Shown here piece after piece: positions 31,859-39,825 of a stretch of DNA of 52,207 nt. The notes under the pieces were generated by a model. The model searched no databases and was not told where the DNA came from. It saw nothing but the letters and a program-made list of their open reading frames with translations. Numbering within the stretch: the first letter of the stretch is position 1; each line of letters opens with the position of its first letter. The position numbers and the translations under genes were made by a program. Origin of the DNA: Aquificaceae bacterium. GTDB taxonomy: Bacteria; Aquificota; Aquificia; Aquificales; Aquificaceae. Where the stretch lies: positions 1-52,207 of the forward strand of contig WFYM01000015.1 in NCBI GenBank assembly GCA_015490115.1. Reading direction: 5' to 3'.

Positions 31859-32049
31859 GCTTCCTTAAGCGTCTTTATGCCAACTATCTTGTATACGGGA
31901 CAAAAGCCCACCACCGACGTCAGTATGAATATTATCCCGAGTATCCCGAGTATCCACCAAGCTCCCCCCTTCTGAAAGGCGAGGATCAGGAATATGACTC
32001 CGAGTATTATCCTTATCACCCTGTCCCAGACAGCCATGTTCTTCTCCAT
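31855..32049 (-). CDS. DUF2892 (YgaP-like) small membrane protein
   Basis: A 64-residue protein with two short membrane helices. The pattern MAVWDRVIRIILGVIFLILA, then FCPVYKIVGIKT, matches DUF2892, the membrane part of YgaP-type proteins (typically with NxxRxxR near the start and CPLY near the end; here CPVY). Function unknown; no rhodanese domain is attached. It is the first protein gene after tRNA-Ser and may be cotranscribed with it. Confidence 0.85.
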   Translation of the reverse strand: MEKNMAVWDRVIRIILGVIFLILAFQKGGAWWILGILGIIFILTSVVGFCPVYKIVGIKTLKEA

Positions 32050-32075
32050 GGCTCATCCCTCCTCCTTATAGTTTA

Positions 32076-32167
32076 TGGCGGAAGGGGAGGGATTCGAACC
32101 CTCGGTGCCCCAAAAGGGGCACACGGCGTTTCCAGCGCCGCGCCTTCGACCGCTCGGCCACCCTTCC
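32076..32167 (-). tRNA. tRNA-Ser (anticodon GGA)
   Basis: A 92-nt class II tRNA with CCA encoded at its 3' end (32078-32076). The acceptor stem pairs GGAAGGG (32167-32161) with CCCTTCC (32086-32080), with G as discriminator. The anticodon arm is CGGCG-CTGGAAA-CGCCG, giving anticodon GGA, which reads UCC and UCU. The long variable arm pairs GTGCCCC with GGGGCAC around TTTT, as expected for tRNA-Ser, and the T arm has GGTTCGAATCC. Confidence 0.98.
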
Positions 32168-32188
32168 TCCAAAGTTAAAATTATACCG
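32168..32188. promoter_or_regulatory. divergent promoter region, tRNA-Ser / hemC
   Basis: ATTATA at 32180-32185 reads TATAAT on the minus strand, ending 12 nt before the 5' end of mature tRNA-Ser: a convincing -10 element with room for a short leader. No clear -35 is seen at the expected distance inside hemC. On the plus strand AAATTATAC lies 4-5 nt before the hemC ATG, too close for a -10 there unless the hemC promoter lies further back, inside the tRNA gene. Confidence 0.5.
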
Positions 32189-33100
32189 ATGAAGGTCAGG
32201 ATAGGGACGAGAAAGAGCAAGCTCGCCCTATGGCAGGCGAGCTACGTAAAAGAGTTTTTGGAAAGGCGCTGGGGTATAGAGGCTGAACTCGTCAAGATAA
32301 CCACAACGGGGGACAAGATCTTAGACGCCCCGCTCGCCAAGATAGGAGGCAAGGGACTCTTCGTAAAGGAGATAGAGCAGGCTCTCCTGAGGGGAGACAT
32401 AGACCTTGCCGTCCACTCTCTAAAAGACGTCCCGATGGTTATACCCGAAGGACTCACCCTCGGAGCTATAACGAAGAGGGAGACACCCTACGACGTTCTG
32501 ATCTCAAGGAGCGGAAAGAAGCTCATGGAGCTTCCCCCCGGATCGAAGGTGGGGACCTCTTCTCTGAGGAGGCAGGTCCAGATAAAGAGGCTAAGGCGTG
32601 ACCTTAAGGTCGAGATCTTGAGGGGAAACGTGGACACGAGGATAAGAAAGCTCAGAGAAGGTCTCTACGACGCCATAATTCTAGCTTACGCAGGTGTGAA
32701 AAGGATGGGCTACGAGGGGGAGATAACGGAGGTCCTCACCCATTTCATACCCGCTGTGGGTCAGGGGAGCCTCGCCGTAGAGATCAGGGAGGGGGACGAG
32801 AGGATAAGGAGGCTCGTGGAACCTTTAAACCACAAGGAGAGCTATGTGAGCGCCCTCTGCGAGAGGGCTTTCCTCAGGAAGCTCGCGGGTGGCTGTCAGG
32901 TCCCCGTGGGAGCTTTTGCGGAGGTAAAAGACGGGATCGTGAAAATACGCGGATTCATCTCGGACATTGAGGGAACTAAATTTATTGAAGGTGAGGAGAA
33001 GGGAAGTATTGAGGAGGCGGAAAGAGTGGGGGAGAGGCTCGCAGAAGATCTGCTCGGGAGGGGAGGGAAGGAGATACTCGAAGAGATCTACGGAGGTTGA
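32189..33100 (+). CDS. hemC: porphobilinogen deaminase (hydroxymethylbilane synthase)
   Basis: A 303-residue HemC, which joins four porphobilinogens to hydroxymethylbilane in haem synthesis. Present are IGTRKSKLALWQA at the N-terminus, HSLKDVPM with the catalytic-region Lys and Asp, GTSSLRRQVQIKRLR, RGNVDTRIRKL and LAGGCQVPVGAF, whose Cys carries the dipyrromethane cofactor. ATG at 32189 starts one residue before the first beta-strand; open frame upstream is within the tRNA. Confidence 0.97.
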   Translation: MKVRIGTRKSKLALWQASYVKEFLERRWGIEAELVKITTTGDKILDAPLAKIGGKGLFVKEIEQALLRGDIDLAVHSLKDVPMVIPEGLTLGAITKRETPYDVLISRSGKKLMELPPGSKVGTSSLRRQVQIKRLRRDLKVEILRGNVDTRIRKLREGLYDAIILAYAGVKRMGYEGEITEVLTHFIPAVGQGSLAVEIREGDERIRRLVEPLNHKESYVSALCERAFLRKLAGGCQVPVGAFAEVKDGIVKIRGFISDIEGTKFIEGEEKGSIEEAERVGERLAEDLLGRGGKEILEEIYGG

Positions 33101-33103
33101 GCC

Positions 33104-34771
33104 ATGGAACCCGTCGGTATAGTTCTCGGAACAAAGCCCTCCAACCCACTCGAGTTCTGGGTGGGTATAAACAGGGGGAGCTTTCTCCAGCTCGACGACG
33201 TTGTGATGGTAAGGTCGAAAGTAGAAGGAACCGAAGAGGAGGTGAGGTTCTACGGTGTGGTCCACGAGGTCCAGAAGTTCCTCGAAGGTGTAGAACTCGT
33301 CTACGACGCCCAGCTCGTCAACAGCGGTATAGTCCCAGCCAACATAGCCTACATGGCTAAGGTGACAGTAACGAGGATAGAACCCGAAGTATTCGTCCCT
33401 CCGACGCCGGGGGACCCGGCTTACAGGGCTGAAGGGAGGGATCTCGAAAAAGCCCTCTACTACGACACCATGAGGAACAAGATACCTGCTGGACTTTCGA
33501 GGAACGGAGAGGTAGTCTACCTCAACTACGACTTCATAAACGGGAGGGAGGGCGCCCACGTCTCCATTTCCGGTATGTCCGGGGTGGCGACGAAGACCTC
33601 TTACGCCCTCTTTCTCCTCTACTCCATATTCCAAAAAGCTGAGGACAGGAACAACGTCCACGGTCTCATATTCAACGTAAAGGGGAAGGACCTCCTCTGG
33701 ATAGACAGGAAGAACAAAAGGTTCACGAAGGAACACGAGAGGGCGTTTCTAAGGATGGGTCTCGATCCTAAACCTTTCAGGAACGTGGGCTTCTTCGCAC
33801 CCCCCGAAAAGCCCGGAAGCCCGATACCCGCGGTGGGAGATCCCGAGCTTACCTCTAAGGTTTCACCGTTTTGCTGGAGTATGAAGGAGTTCGCTCAGGA
33901 GGGGCTTTTGAGGTTCCTCTTCGCTGAAGGGGACGAGGGGACCTCCTCCCTCCACTACGTCATAGACAGGGTAACCGAGAGGCTCCACCAGCTCGCCAAA
34001 GAGAGTCCCGGTGACATCCTGATGGACGAGACGGGTAGGGAAATAGAGAGCTTGAGGGACCTCGTGAAGCTCTTTCAGGAGATCATAGAGGACAGGGAGA
34101 GCAAGAGAGATCCTGAGAGATACAGGGAGTGGTTCGGAACGGCTGCGACAGCGACAGCCTATGCCTTCTTGAGGAGGTTCCACCACGCAGCCACCCACTG
34201 CCAGAACCTGATCTACGGGAACGTTTCGAGACCTATAAACTGGAGGGACAGCCAGCTCACCGTAATAGACATCTCCGACCTCCACGGTATAGCCAAGATG
34301 TTCGTCGTAGGTTCAATCCTAAAGAGGATATTCAAGGAAAAAGAGGAGAGCGGCAACCCTTACCCTAAAATCTTCGTCATTCTTGACGAACTAAATAAAT
34401 ACGCTCCGAAGGACAGGTGGAGTCCTATTAAGGACATTTTGCTCGACATAGCGGAGAGGGGAAGGAGCTTGGGTGTGATACTGATAGGCGCACAGCAGAC
34501 GGCGAGCGAGGTGGAAAAAAGGATAGTGGCAAACGCAGCGGTAAAAGTGACCGGAAGGCTCGACAGCTCGGAGGTCCTCAGTAAAGAGTATGAGTTTTTA
34601 ACTGGAAACTTCAAGCAGAGGGCGATAATGCTGAAGAAAGGCTCCATGATCCTCTACCAGCCCGACATACCGAACCCCGTGATGATAACCTTCCCCCTGG
34701 GTCCTTGGGCTACGAAGAGGGAGGAGGCGACGGAGGAGGTTTATGTCCCCGAGGAGTTTGATCAGTTTTAG
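33104..34771 (+). CDS. herA: HerA-type hexameric ATPase
   Basis: A 555-residue protein of the HerA/FtsK superfamily. An N-terminal HAS-barrel-like beta domain (about residues 1-110) is followed by an ATPase core. The P-loop is an unusual variant, GMSGVATKTS (residues about 159-168), where classic HerA has GxTGSGKS. The Walker B stretch is KIFVILDELNKYAP. After it comes GRSLGVILIGAQQTASEVEKR, typical of HerA. HerA pumps along DNA and usually works with NurA nuclease in end resection; no nurA is found here. GGAGG precedes the ATG, 4 bp after hemC. It overlaps amiC by 29 bp. Confidence 0.85.
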   Translation: MEPVGIVLGTKPSNPLEFWVGINRGSFLQLDDVVMVRSKVEGTEEEVRFYGVVHEVQKFLEGVELVYDAQLVNSGIVPANIAYMAKVTVTRIEPEVFVPPTPGDPAYRAEGRDLEKALYYDTMRNKIPAGLSRNGEVVYLNYDFINGREGAHVSISGMSGVATKTSYALFLLYSIFQKAEDRNNVHGLIFNVKGKDLLWIDRKNKRFTKEHERAFLRMGLDPKPFRNVGFFAPPEKPGSPIPAVGDPELTSKVSPFCWSMKEFAQEGLLRFLFAEGDEGTSSLHYVIDRVTERLHQLAKESPGDILMDETGREIESLRDLVKLFQEIIEDRESKRDPERYREWFGTAATATAYAFLRRFHHAATHCQNLIYGNVSRPINWRDSQLTVIDISDLHGIAKMFVVGSILKRIFKEKEESGNPYPKIFVILDELNKYAPKDRWSPIKDILLDIAERGRSLGVILIGAQQTASEVEKRIVANAAVKVTGRLDSSEVLSKEYEFLTGNFKQRAIMLKKGSMILYQPDIPNPVMITFPLGPWATKREEATEEVYVPEEFDQF

Positions 34772-35927
34772 CCTTCTACTCCTGCTGATCACCTTCTCCT
34801 TCTCGAAGGTCCTCGGCTCCAAATACGGCATATACCAAGACAAGGTGAGGATAGTCTTTCAGCTCTCCCAAAAGAGGGACTTTAGGGTCTTTACCCTCGA
34901 AAACCCGAAGAGGATAGTAGTGGACATATTCGGAGAAAAAAGTGTAGGGAAGCTATCCCTTCCCGTTGACATCCGCCACAGGGTGGGGAGGCACCCTTGG
35001 GGCGTGAGGATAGTTCTCCTTTACGATGCTGACTTCTCCGTCAAATACTTCTCCCTCGATAACCCTTACAGGATAGTCCTCGACATATACAGGGAGGAGA
35101 ACGAGATATATCTGGACCTCGTGAGGATACTCGGAGAAGAGCCGAAGAAGGAAGAAGACCAGATAGCGAAGCTAATAAGGGACTTAAGATCCAGACCCAT
35201 TACCGAAGAAAAGAGGGTCATAGTTATAGATCCGGGTCACGGAGGTAGGGACCCGGGAGCTATAGGTTACGGGGGTCTGAAGGAAAAGAACGTCAATCTG
35301 GCTATAGCTAAGAAGGTAGCTTGGTATCTCAGGAGGGACGGGAGGTTCAGGGTAATACTCACCAGAAAGGGGGACAGGTTCGTTCCCTTGCACAGGAGGG
35401 CTTTGAAGGCTCTCAAGAACAGGGCTGACCTCCTCATCAGCATCCACGCGGACGCGGACCCGAGGAAGAACCCGAGGGCTAAGGGGACGAGGATCTTCGC
35501 CCTCTCTTACAGCAGGGCTGTTGAGAAGAAGAGGCAGATAATGAGGAACAGAAATTATGCCAAGCTCGTCCTCGGAGACGCTGCTGACATAAGGTCCAAG
35601 GTCGTAAAGAAGGTCCTCGCTGACCTTGCCATAGACGTCACACTTTATGAGAGCGTCTACTTCGCTAGGATCTTAGCAAAGGAGCTAAAGAGCGTAGTCG
35701 GAAGGGAGGTATACTTCAAAGGCATAAACAGGGCTGGTTTTGCTGTCCTGAAGACCCCGGGTATACCTTCGGTCCTCATCGAGACAGGCTTCATAACTAA
35801 CCCCTCCGAAGCGAGGAAGCTGAGGGACCCCGAGTTCCAGAGGAGGTTCGCTTGGGCTATATACAGGGCTATCGTTAGATACTTCTACGGTAAAGACTTC
35901 GGTCGGAAGCTCGTAAAATATCAGTAA
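34743..35927 (+). CDS. amiC: N-acetylmuramoyl-L-alanine amidase with AMIN domain
   Basis: A 394-residue exported amidase. A signal peptide (about residues 1-22) is followed by an AMIN domain (about 25-120; KVRIVFQLSQKRDFRVFTL, NPYRIVLDIYRE) that targets septal peptidoglycan. The zinc amidase_3 domain follows (about 158-385) with VIVIDPGHGGRDPGAIG, SIHADADP and SVLIETGFITNPSEA, giving zinc-binding His, Glu, His and the catalytic Glu. It removes stem peptides from glycan strands during cell separation. The start ATG lies 3 nt after GGAGG, inside the end of the HerA-type gene. Confidence 0.95.
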   Translation: MSPRSLISFSLLLLLITFSFSKVLGSKYGIYQDKVRIVFQLSQKRDFRVFTLENPKRIVVDIFGEKSVGKLSLPVDIRHRVGRHPWGVRIVLLYDADFSVKYFSLDNPYRIVLDIYREENEIYLDLVRILGEEPKKEEDQIAKLIRDLRSRPITEEKRVIVIDPGHGGRDPGAIGYGGLKEKNVNLAIAKKVAWYLRRDGRFRVILTRKGDRFVPLHRRALKALKNRADLLISIHADADPRKNPRAKGTRIFALSYSRAVEKKRQIMRNRNYAKLVLGDAADIRSKVVKKVLADLAIDVTLYESVYFARILAKELKSVVGREVYFKGINRAGFAVLKTPGIPSVLIETGFITNPSEARKLRDPEFQRRFAWAIYRAIVRYFYGKDFGRKLVKYQ

Positions 35928-35946
35928 ACTTCTCAGGAGGGAAGGT

Positions 35947-36882
35947 ATGATCCTGCTCTTCGTTTTCTTGGTGGGTTTAGCCTTCGGAAAGCCGATCATA
36001 GAGAACTTCTCCGAGCTGAAGCGCTTTCCCTTCGTCACATACAAAAGGGTGTGGGTAGGAACCCCTGCGGAGTCGGAAGAGGTAGCGGTCCCGAACGTGG
36101 TGATAGCTTACGGGAGCAGGGAACCCGCTCAGGTTGTTGCGGTCGCCGGAGAGATAGCCTACTACTTAGGGCAGTGGACCGAAGACGTAGGCATAAACCC
36201 GAGGGAGGTCAGAAAGGGCAGGATACCCCGTGTTATCATGCCCCTCAAGAGAGCCTTAGAAATGAAAAAGCACATCATCCTCGTCGGGACGAGAAACTCG
36301 GTTGTAAGGGAACTCGGACTTACCTTCAGGGGACCTACCCTAAAGGTGGTCGACTATAAAGGAAGGAAGGTACTTATAGTCGGTGGGAGGAACTCGGGGG
36401 AAGTTGTAAGGGCTGGAAGGTTCTTAGCTACGAGGATAGTCGGCTTTAAAGCGGGTGCCTACAGAACTTTCTTTAGCTTCGTGAAGCTGAGGGGTTTGAT
36501 AGAAAAAGGGAACTACGAGGCAGCCCTCCAGCTCATCGAAGACCCTTCGGGACTCTCAGCCTGCGGTAAGAACATGTCCCTTGCAGCACCCATGGTGCTT
36601 AGGTTCCCCCCCGACGTGAAGAAGGTAGTCAGAAAGAGGAACAGGATAATGTACGTTGATATAGTCCGCGCCCTCAAAGAAGGAAACGGTGAGGAAGCGA
36701 AGAGGCTCTGGAGGGAGGCTATGAAGACCTGCTACATGTGCCATCAGGGTCTCGGGATAGAGAGACTGAGGAAGTTCATCCCGAACCCTGAGATCCACTC
36801 AAAGCACCAGAGGATAGCGAGGAGTTTCGGTCTCGACTGCACAGCATGCCACAGAGGATTAACGGAGATAAGGGGCTACTGA
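35947..36882 (+). CDS. exported diheme c-type cytochrome with an N-terminal BcsB/S-layer-like domain
   Basis: A 311-residue protein. A short signal peptide (about residues 1-14) precedes a domain of some 125 residues (about 48-170) with alternating strands and helices. It contains KHIILVGTRNSVVRELGL and GRKVLIVGGRNSGEVVRAG, a pattern seen in the S-layer-type and BcsB-type alpha/beta domains. A helical C-terminal part (about 180-311) has two haem-binding motifs, CYMCH (262-266) and CTACH (298-302), with Met and His residues around as possible sixth ligands. I know no described family with this combination. AGGAGGGAAGGT lies just before the ATG. It overlaps aroK by 37 bp. Confidence 0.7.
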   Translation: MILLFVFLVGLAFGKPIIENFSELKRFPFVTYKRVWVGTPAESEEVAVPNVVIAYGSREPAQVVAVAGEIAYYLGQWTEDVGINPREVRKGRIPRVIMPLKRALEMKKHIILVGTRNSVVRELGLTFRGPTLKVVDYKGRKVLIVGGRNSGEVVRAGRFLATRIVGFKAGAYRTFFSFVKLRGLIEKGNYEAALQLIEDPSGLSACGKNMSLAAPMVLRFPPDVKKVVRKRNRIMYVDIVRALKEGNGEEAKRLWREAMKTCYMCHQGLGIERLRKFIPNPEIHSKHQRIARSFGLDCTACHRGLTEIRGY

Positions 36883-37373
36883 GGGTATTCCTCGTCGGTT
36901 TTATGTGTAGCGGGAAGACGACCGTCGGGAGGGTACTCTCCGAAAAGCTCGGGTGGGAGTTTGTAGACCTCGACGAGGAGATAGAAAAAAAAGAAGGCAT
37001 GACCATTCCGGAGATATTCGAGAAAAAAGGAGAGCCGTACTTCAGAAGGCTCGAACTTGAAACCCTGAAAGAGGTAGCTTCCAAGGAAAGGGTAGTCGTA
37101 GCTACGGGAGGGGGACTCGGAGCAAACCCTGAAGCTATGAAGCTCATGAAGGAAAAGGGTCTCGTCGTCTGGATAGAGGTGGATTTCGAAGAGTTTTTAA
37201 GAAGGTGCGGAGATGACCCTTCGAGACCCCTCCTCAAGATGGGAGAGGGGAAATTGAGGGAACTCCTCAAAAGGAGGGAAGCTGTCTACTCAAAAGCTCA
37301 CATCAGAGTAAAAGGCAAGGGGAACCCGGAAAGAATTGCGGAAGAGATCCTTTCTTCTCAGAGGACAGTTTAA
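36846..37373 (+). CDS. aroK: shikimate kinase
   Basis: A 175-residue kinase that phosphorylates shikimate on the way to chorismate. The P-loop is FLVGFMCSGKTTVGRVL; FVDLDEEIEKKEGMTIPEIF holds the shikimate-binding Asp; YFRRLELETL and ATGGGL bind substrate; the lid has RPLL. The start is uncertain. ATG 36846 lies 37 bp inside the cytochrome gene and lacks a ribosome-binding site. A GGAGATAAGGGG stretch followed by CTACTGAGG suggests initiation could be at an unusual codon about 36870-36880, which would also suffice for the fold. Confidence 0.93.
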   Translation: MPQRINGDKGLLRVFLVGFMCSGKTTVGRVLSEKLGWEFVDLDEEIEKKEGMTIPEIFEKKGEPYFRRLELETLKEVASKERVVVATGGGLGANPEAMKLMKEKGLVVWIEVDFEEFLRRCGDDPSRPLLKMGEGKLRELLKRREAVYSKAHIRVKGKGNPERIAEEILSSQRTV

Positions 37374-37385
37374 AGGAGCCTCCAC

Positions 37386-37434
37386 CCGCCTTTTTAAGGA
37401 CACCCAAGACCCGGCAGGCGGCTTTAGGGTGTCC
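37386..37434. terminator. interleaved inverted repeats between convergent genes, possible bidirectional terminator or pseudoknot
   Basis: GGACACCC (37398-37405) pairs perfectly with GGGTGTCC (37427-37434). A second pair, CCGCCT (37386-37391) with AGGCGG (37416-37421), is interlocked with it: one arm lies before and one inside the first hairpin. The two can form alternatives or, together, an H-type pseudoknot. A five-T run (37391-37395) lies within the structure, not after it. It sits between the stop codons of aroK and the ferritin-like gene, so ending transcription from both sides is the simplest role. Confidence 0.5.
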
Positions 37435-37445
37435 ATAATAATAAT

Positions 37446-38315
37446 TTACCTCAAATCCCCCACCGTAAACCTGTGGACCCTCTCCAGAAACTCGGAGAGC
37501 CTCCTCCTGTGGTATTCCTCTTGGTGCTTTATCTTCTCGAGGAGCTTCCTCACGTCTTCCCTCTTGGACACCTCTCCTTCCTTGATATACCTTTCCCTCG
37601 AGGCTACCTCCTTTAGGATGTCTTCCTTTACTTGGTCCGGAAGGGAGAGACCCTCCTCTTTTGGAAGGTCAACTTTCGAAAGGTCAGGGACACCTCCCAG
37701 CTCCCCTATCTTCTCACCGAGGTCCCCCATGTGGACCATGCTCTCTATGGCAAGGTCGAGCATGAGGTCTTTGTATTCGCAGTTTTTGGAGTGGAAGAAG
37801 GCTTTTAGGTATCTCAGGATTATCGCATACTCCTCCCTCAGGAGTTCGTTGAGAACCTTTACGGTCTCCTCATCAGTTTCGGTGTTTTCCTTAGCCTTCT
37901 CCTCGGTGACCTCTTCGAGGAGACCTTTGAACTCCTCTTTGTGGCTCATCTCGTCTTTTATCACCCTCTCGAGGAGCCTCTTGACCGAATCTTCCTTTAC
38001 GAGTTCTATCTGCTTCGAGTAGGTTTCTATGGCGAGGTCTTCAGCAGAAATGTCAGCCTCTATCATGGACTTTAATGACTCCCTCGAGAAGTCTATGGCA
38101 TCCTCCGCTCTTTTTAGATCCACCTCACCACCCAGCTGGACCACTTTTTGGGCGAACCACTTCATGTGCCTCATCTCCTCGCGGGCTATCTTCTCTATCT
38201 CGCTCCTTACCTTTTCGTCTTTTATTAAGAATGCTTGGTAGATGTATTGAATGATCGCTGAGTGTTCTAAAGCGACGTTGTGAAGGAGAAGTCCGATCAG
38301 CTCAGACCTTTTCAT
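37446..38315 (-). CDS. protein with two ferritin-like domains
   Basis: A 289-residue, all-helical protein with two tandem four-helix modules. The first (about residues 8-135) has a complete di-iron set: Glu17 in LEHSAIIQY, Glu47-x2-His50 in REEMRH, Glu97 in AIETYS and Glu122-x2-His125 in KDEMSH. The second (about 150-280) is less complete: Glu161/162 in REEYAI, Glu191-x3-His195 and Glu266-x2-His269 in EEYH. It resembles bacterioferritin/rubrerythrin-like proteins of unknown role; iron storage or peroxide removal are possible. The ATG at 38313-38315 has AAGGAGG 6 nt upstream, overlapping the ychF stop. Confidence 0.82.
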   Translation of the reverse strand: MKRSELIGLLLHNVALEHSAIIQYIYQAFLIKDEKVRSEIEKIAREEMRHMKWFAQKVVQLGGEVDLKRAEDAIDFSRESLKSMIEADISAEDLAIETYSKQIELVKEDSVKRLLERVIKDEMSHKEEFKGLLEEVTEEKAKENTETDEETVKVLNELLREEYAIILRYLKAFFHSKNCEYKDLMLDLAIESMVHMGDLGEKIGELGGVPDLSKVDLPKEEGLSLPDQVKEDILKEVASRERYIKEGEVSKREDVRKLLEKIKHQEEYHRRRLSEFLERVHRFTVGDLR

Positions 38316-38326
38316 GATAGCCTCCT

Positions 38327-39430
38327 TCAAACCTTAAACCTGAAGTAGATTATATCCCCGTCCCTCACCTCGTAGTCCCTACCTTCGAGCCTAACGAGAC
38401 CTTTCTCCTTTGCCTCGGTAAGGGAACTCACCTTGACGTAGTCCTCGAAGTTTATAACCTCCGCAGCTATGAAGCCCTTCTCCATGTCCGAGTGGACCTT
38501 ACCAGCTGCTCGGGGAGCTTTCGTTCCCTTTTTCACGGTCCACGCCCTCGTTTCCTTCTCGTTCGTCGTGAAGAAGGTGATAAGGTCGAGGAGTCTGTAT
38601 CCTTCTTTGACCACCCTGTTGAGACCGGGTTCTTCGAGACCGTAAGCTCTCAAGAAATCCGTTCCCTCATCGCCAAGCTCGGATATCTGAGCTTCGAGTT
38701 CAGCGGAGATGACCACTACGGGACTTTTCTCTTTACTTGCGTATTTCTTTACCTCTTCAGCACAGGGTCCCCCGTCCGGGAGGTCCTTTTCGGAGACGTT
38801 AACAACGTAAAGAATTGGCTTTACCGTGAGCAGGAACAGTGTGTTTTTCGCGTATTCTACGGTCTCCTCTGAAAGACTCTCTTTGTGTCTTCTCAAGGGT
38901 TCGAGGTTTTCGAGGATAGCTTTTATGGTCTCTAAGTGTCTCAGCTCCTCCTTTGCACCCTTTTCTCCTATCTTCGCCACCTTTTCGACCTTCCGGATCC
39001 TCGAGTTTACCGTTTCCAAGTCCTTCATTATGAGTTCTACGTCCACTATTTGGGCGTCCCTTACTGGGTCCACCGTTCCCTCCACGTGGGTGACGTCTTC
39101 CCTTTCGAAGCACCTAAGGACCATGGCTATCGCGTCCGTCTCCCTTATGTGGGCTAAGAACTGGTTTCCGAGACCCTCTCCCTTGCTCGCACCTTTTACA
39201 AGACCAGCTATGTCTACGAACTCTATGAAGGTGGGCGTAGCTTTGGAAGATCTTTCCCTTTGGGCTATGATCCTCAACCTCTCGTCGGGGACGGGGACCT
39301 TTCCCACGTTGGGGTCAACCGTTGTGAAGGGGTAGTTGCCCACCTGTGCCTTAGAAGACTTTATTAGGGCGTTAAAGAGGGTGGACTTTCCTACGTTCGG
39401 GAGACCAACTATACCTAACCTAAACCCCAT
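38327..39430 (-). CDS. ychF: redox-regulated ATPase/GTPase YchF
   Basis: A 367-residue Obg-related P-loop protein. Motifs: GLPNVGKST (G1), the NYPFTTVDPNVG switch, FVDIAGLVKGASKGEGLG (G3), and NVSEKD in place of NKxD, the change that makes YchF prefer ATP. A helical insertion follows, and then the C-terminal TGS-type domain (FFTTNEKETRAWTVKKGTKAP ... AAEVINFEDYVK). It binds ribosomes and affects stress resistance in bacteria studied. It overlaps the previous gene by 16 bp. Confidence 0.96.
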   Translation of the reverse strand: MGFRLGIVGLPNVGKSTLFNALIKSSKAQVGNYPFTTVDPNVGKVPVPDERLRIIAQRERSSKATPTFIEFVDIAGLVKGASKGEGLGNQFLAHIRETDAIAMVLRCFEREDVTHVEGTVDPVRDAQIVDVELIMKDLETVNSRIRKVEKVAKIGEKGAKEELRHLETIKAILENLEPLRRHKESLSEETVEYAKNTLFLLTVKPILYVVNVSEKDLPDGGPCAEEVKKYASKEKSPVVVISAELEAQISELGDEGTDFLRAYGLEEPGLNRVVKEGYRLLDLITFFTTNEKETRAWTVKKGTKAPRAAGKVHSDMEKGFIAAEVINFEDYVKVSSLTEAKEKGLVRLEGRDYEVRDGDIIYFRFKV

Positions 39431-39825
39431 CTCATCTTCTCCCTTATTTCGGAAAGCGTCTTTAGCATCTCGTCGACGTGGAACTTACCCCTGTTCGTCT
39501 TCACCATAAGGTCCCAGTCCCAGTAATTTTTCTTCGCCTCCAAAAAGGATATCTTCTCGAGCCTCTCGTTTATGAACAGGGCAAGGAAGGTGGAAAGAGC
39601 CGGACCTCCCGTCTTTGGACCCTCCCAGAGGAGAAAGCCCGCCATGAGAACCTCAGCCCCTTTTCTCTCGCCGAGACCGATAACTCCGAGGACATCGCTC
39701 ACCTGCGTCGGGTAGAGTCTCTTAAGACCCTCTTTTAGAGGTTCTATTAAACCCTCCACCTCCTCACGGGAGAGGGGTCTCGTCTCTTCATCACTGCTTC
39801 CGGGAAACTTTACCACCTTCCCCAT
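39415..39825 (-). CDS. 136-residue protein of unknown function
   Basis: A soluble, mixed helical protein starting MGKVVKFPGSSDEE, with a helical centre (PTQVSDVLGVIGLGERKGAE) and a Trp-rich stretch (NYWDWDLMVK). No family is recognised. ATG at 39823-39825 overlaps the cupin stop (TGATG); a GTG one codon upstream also forms a stop/start overlap. Lying between a cupin gene and ychF, it gives no contextual clue. Confidence 0.65.
   Translation of the reverse strand: MGKVVKFPGSSDEETRPLSREEVEGLIEPLKEGLKRLYPTQVSDVLGVIGLGERKGAEVLMAGFLLWEGPKTGGPALSTFLALFINERLEKISFLEAKKNYWDWDLMVKTNRGKFHVDEMLKTLSEIREKMRWGLG

Noticed and set aside
32825..33736. 303-codon minus-strand frame, Val/Tyr/Pro-rich
   Set aside because: Antisense to hemC and the HerA-type gene, both with clear motifs. 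Composition is that of a shadow frame.
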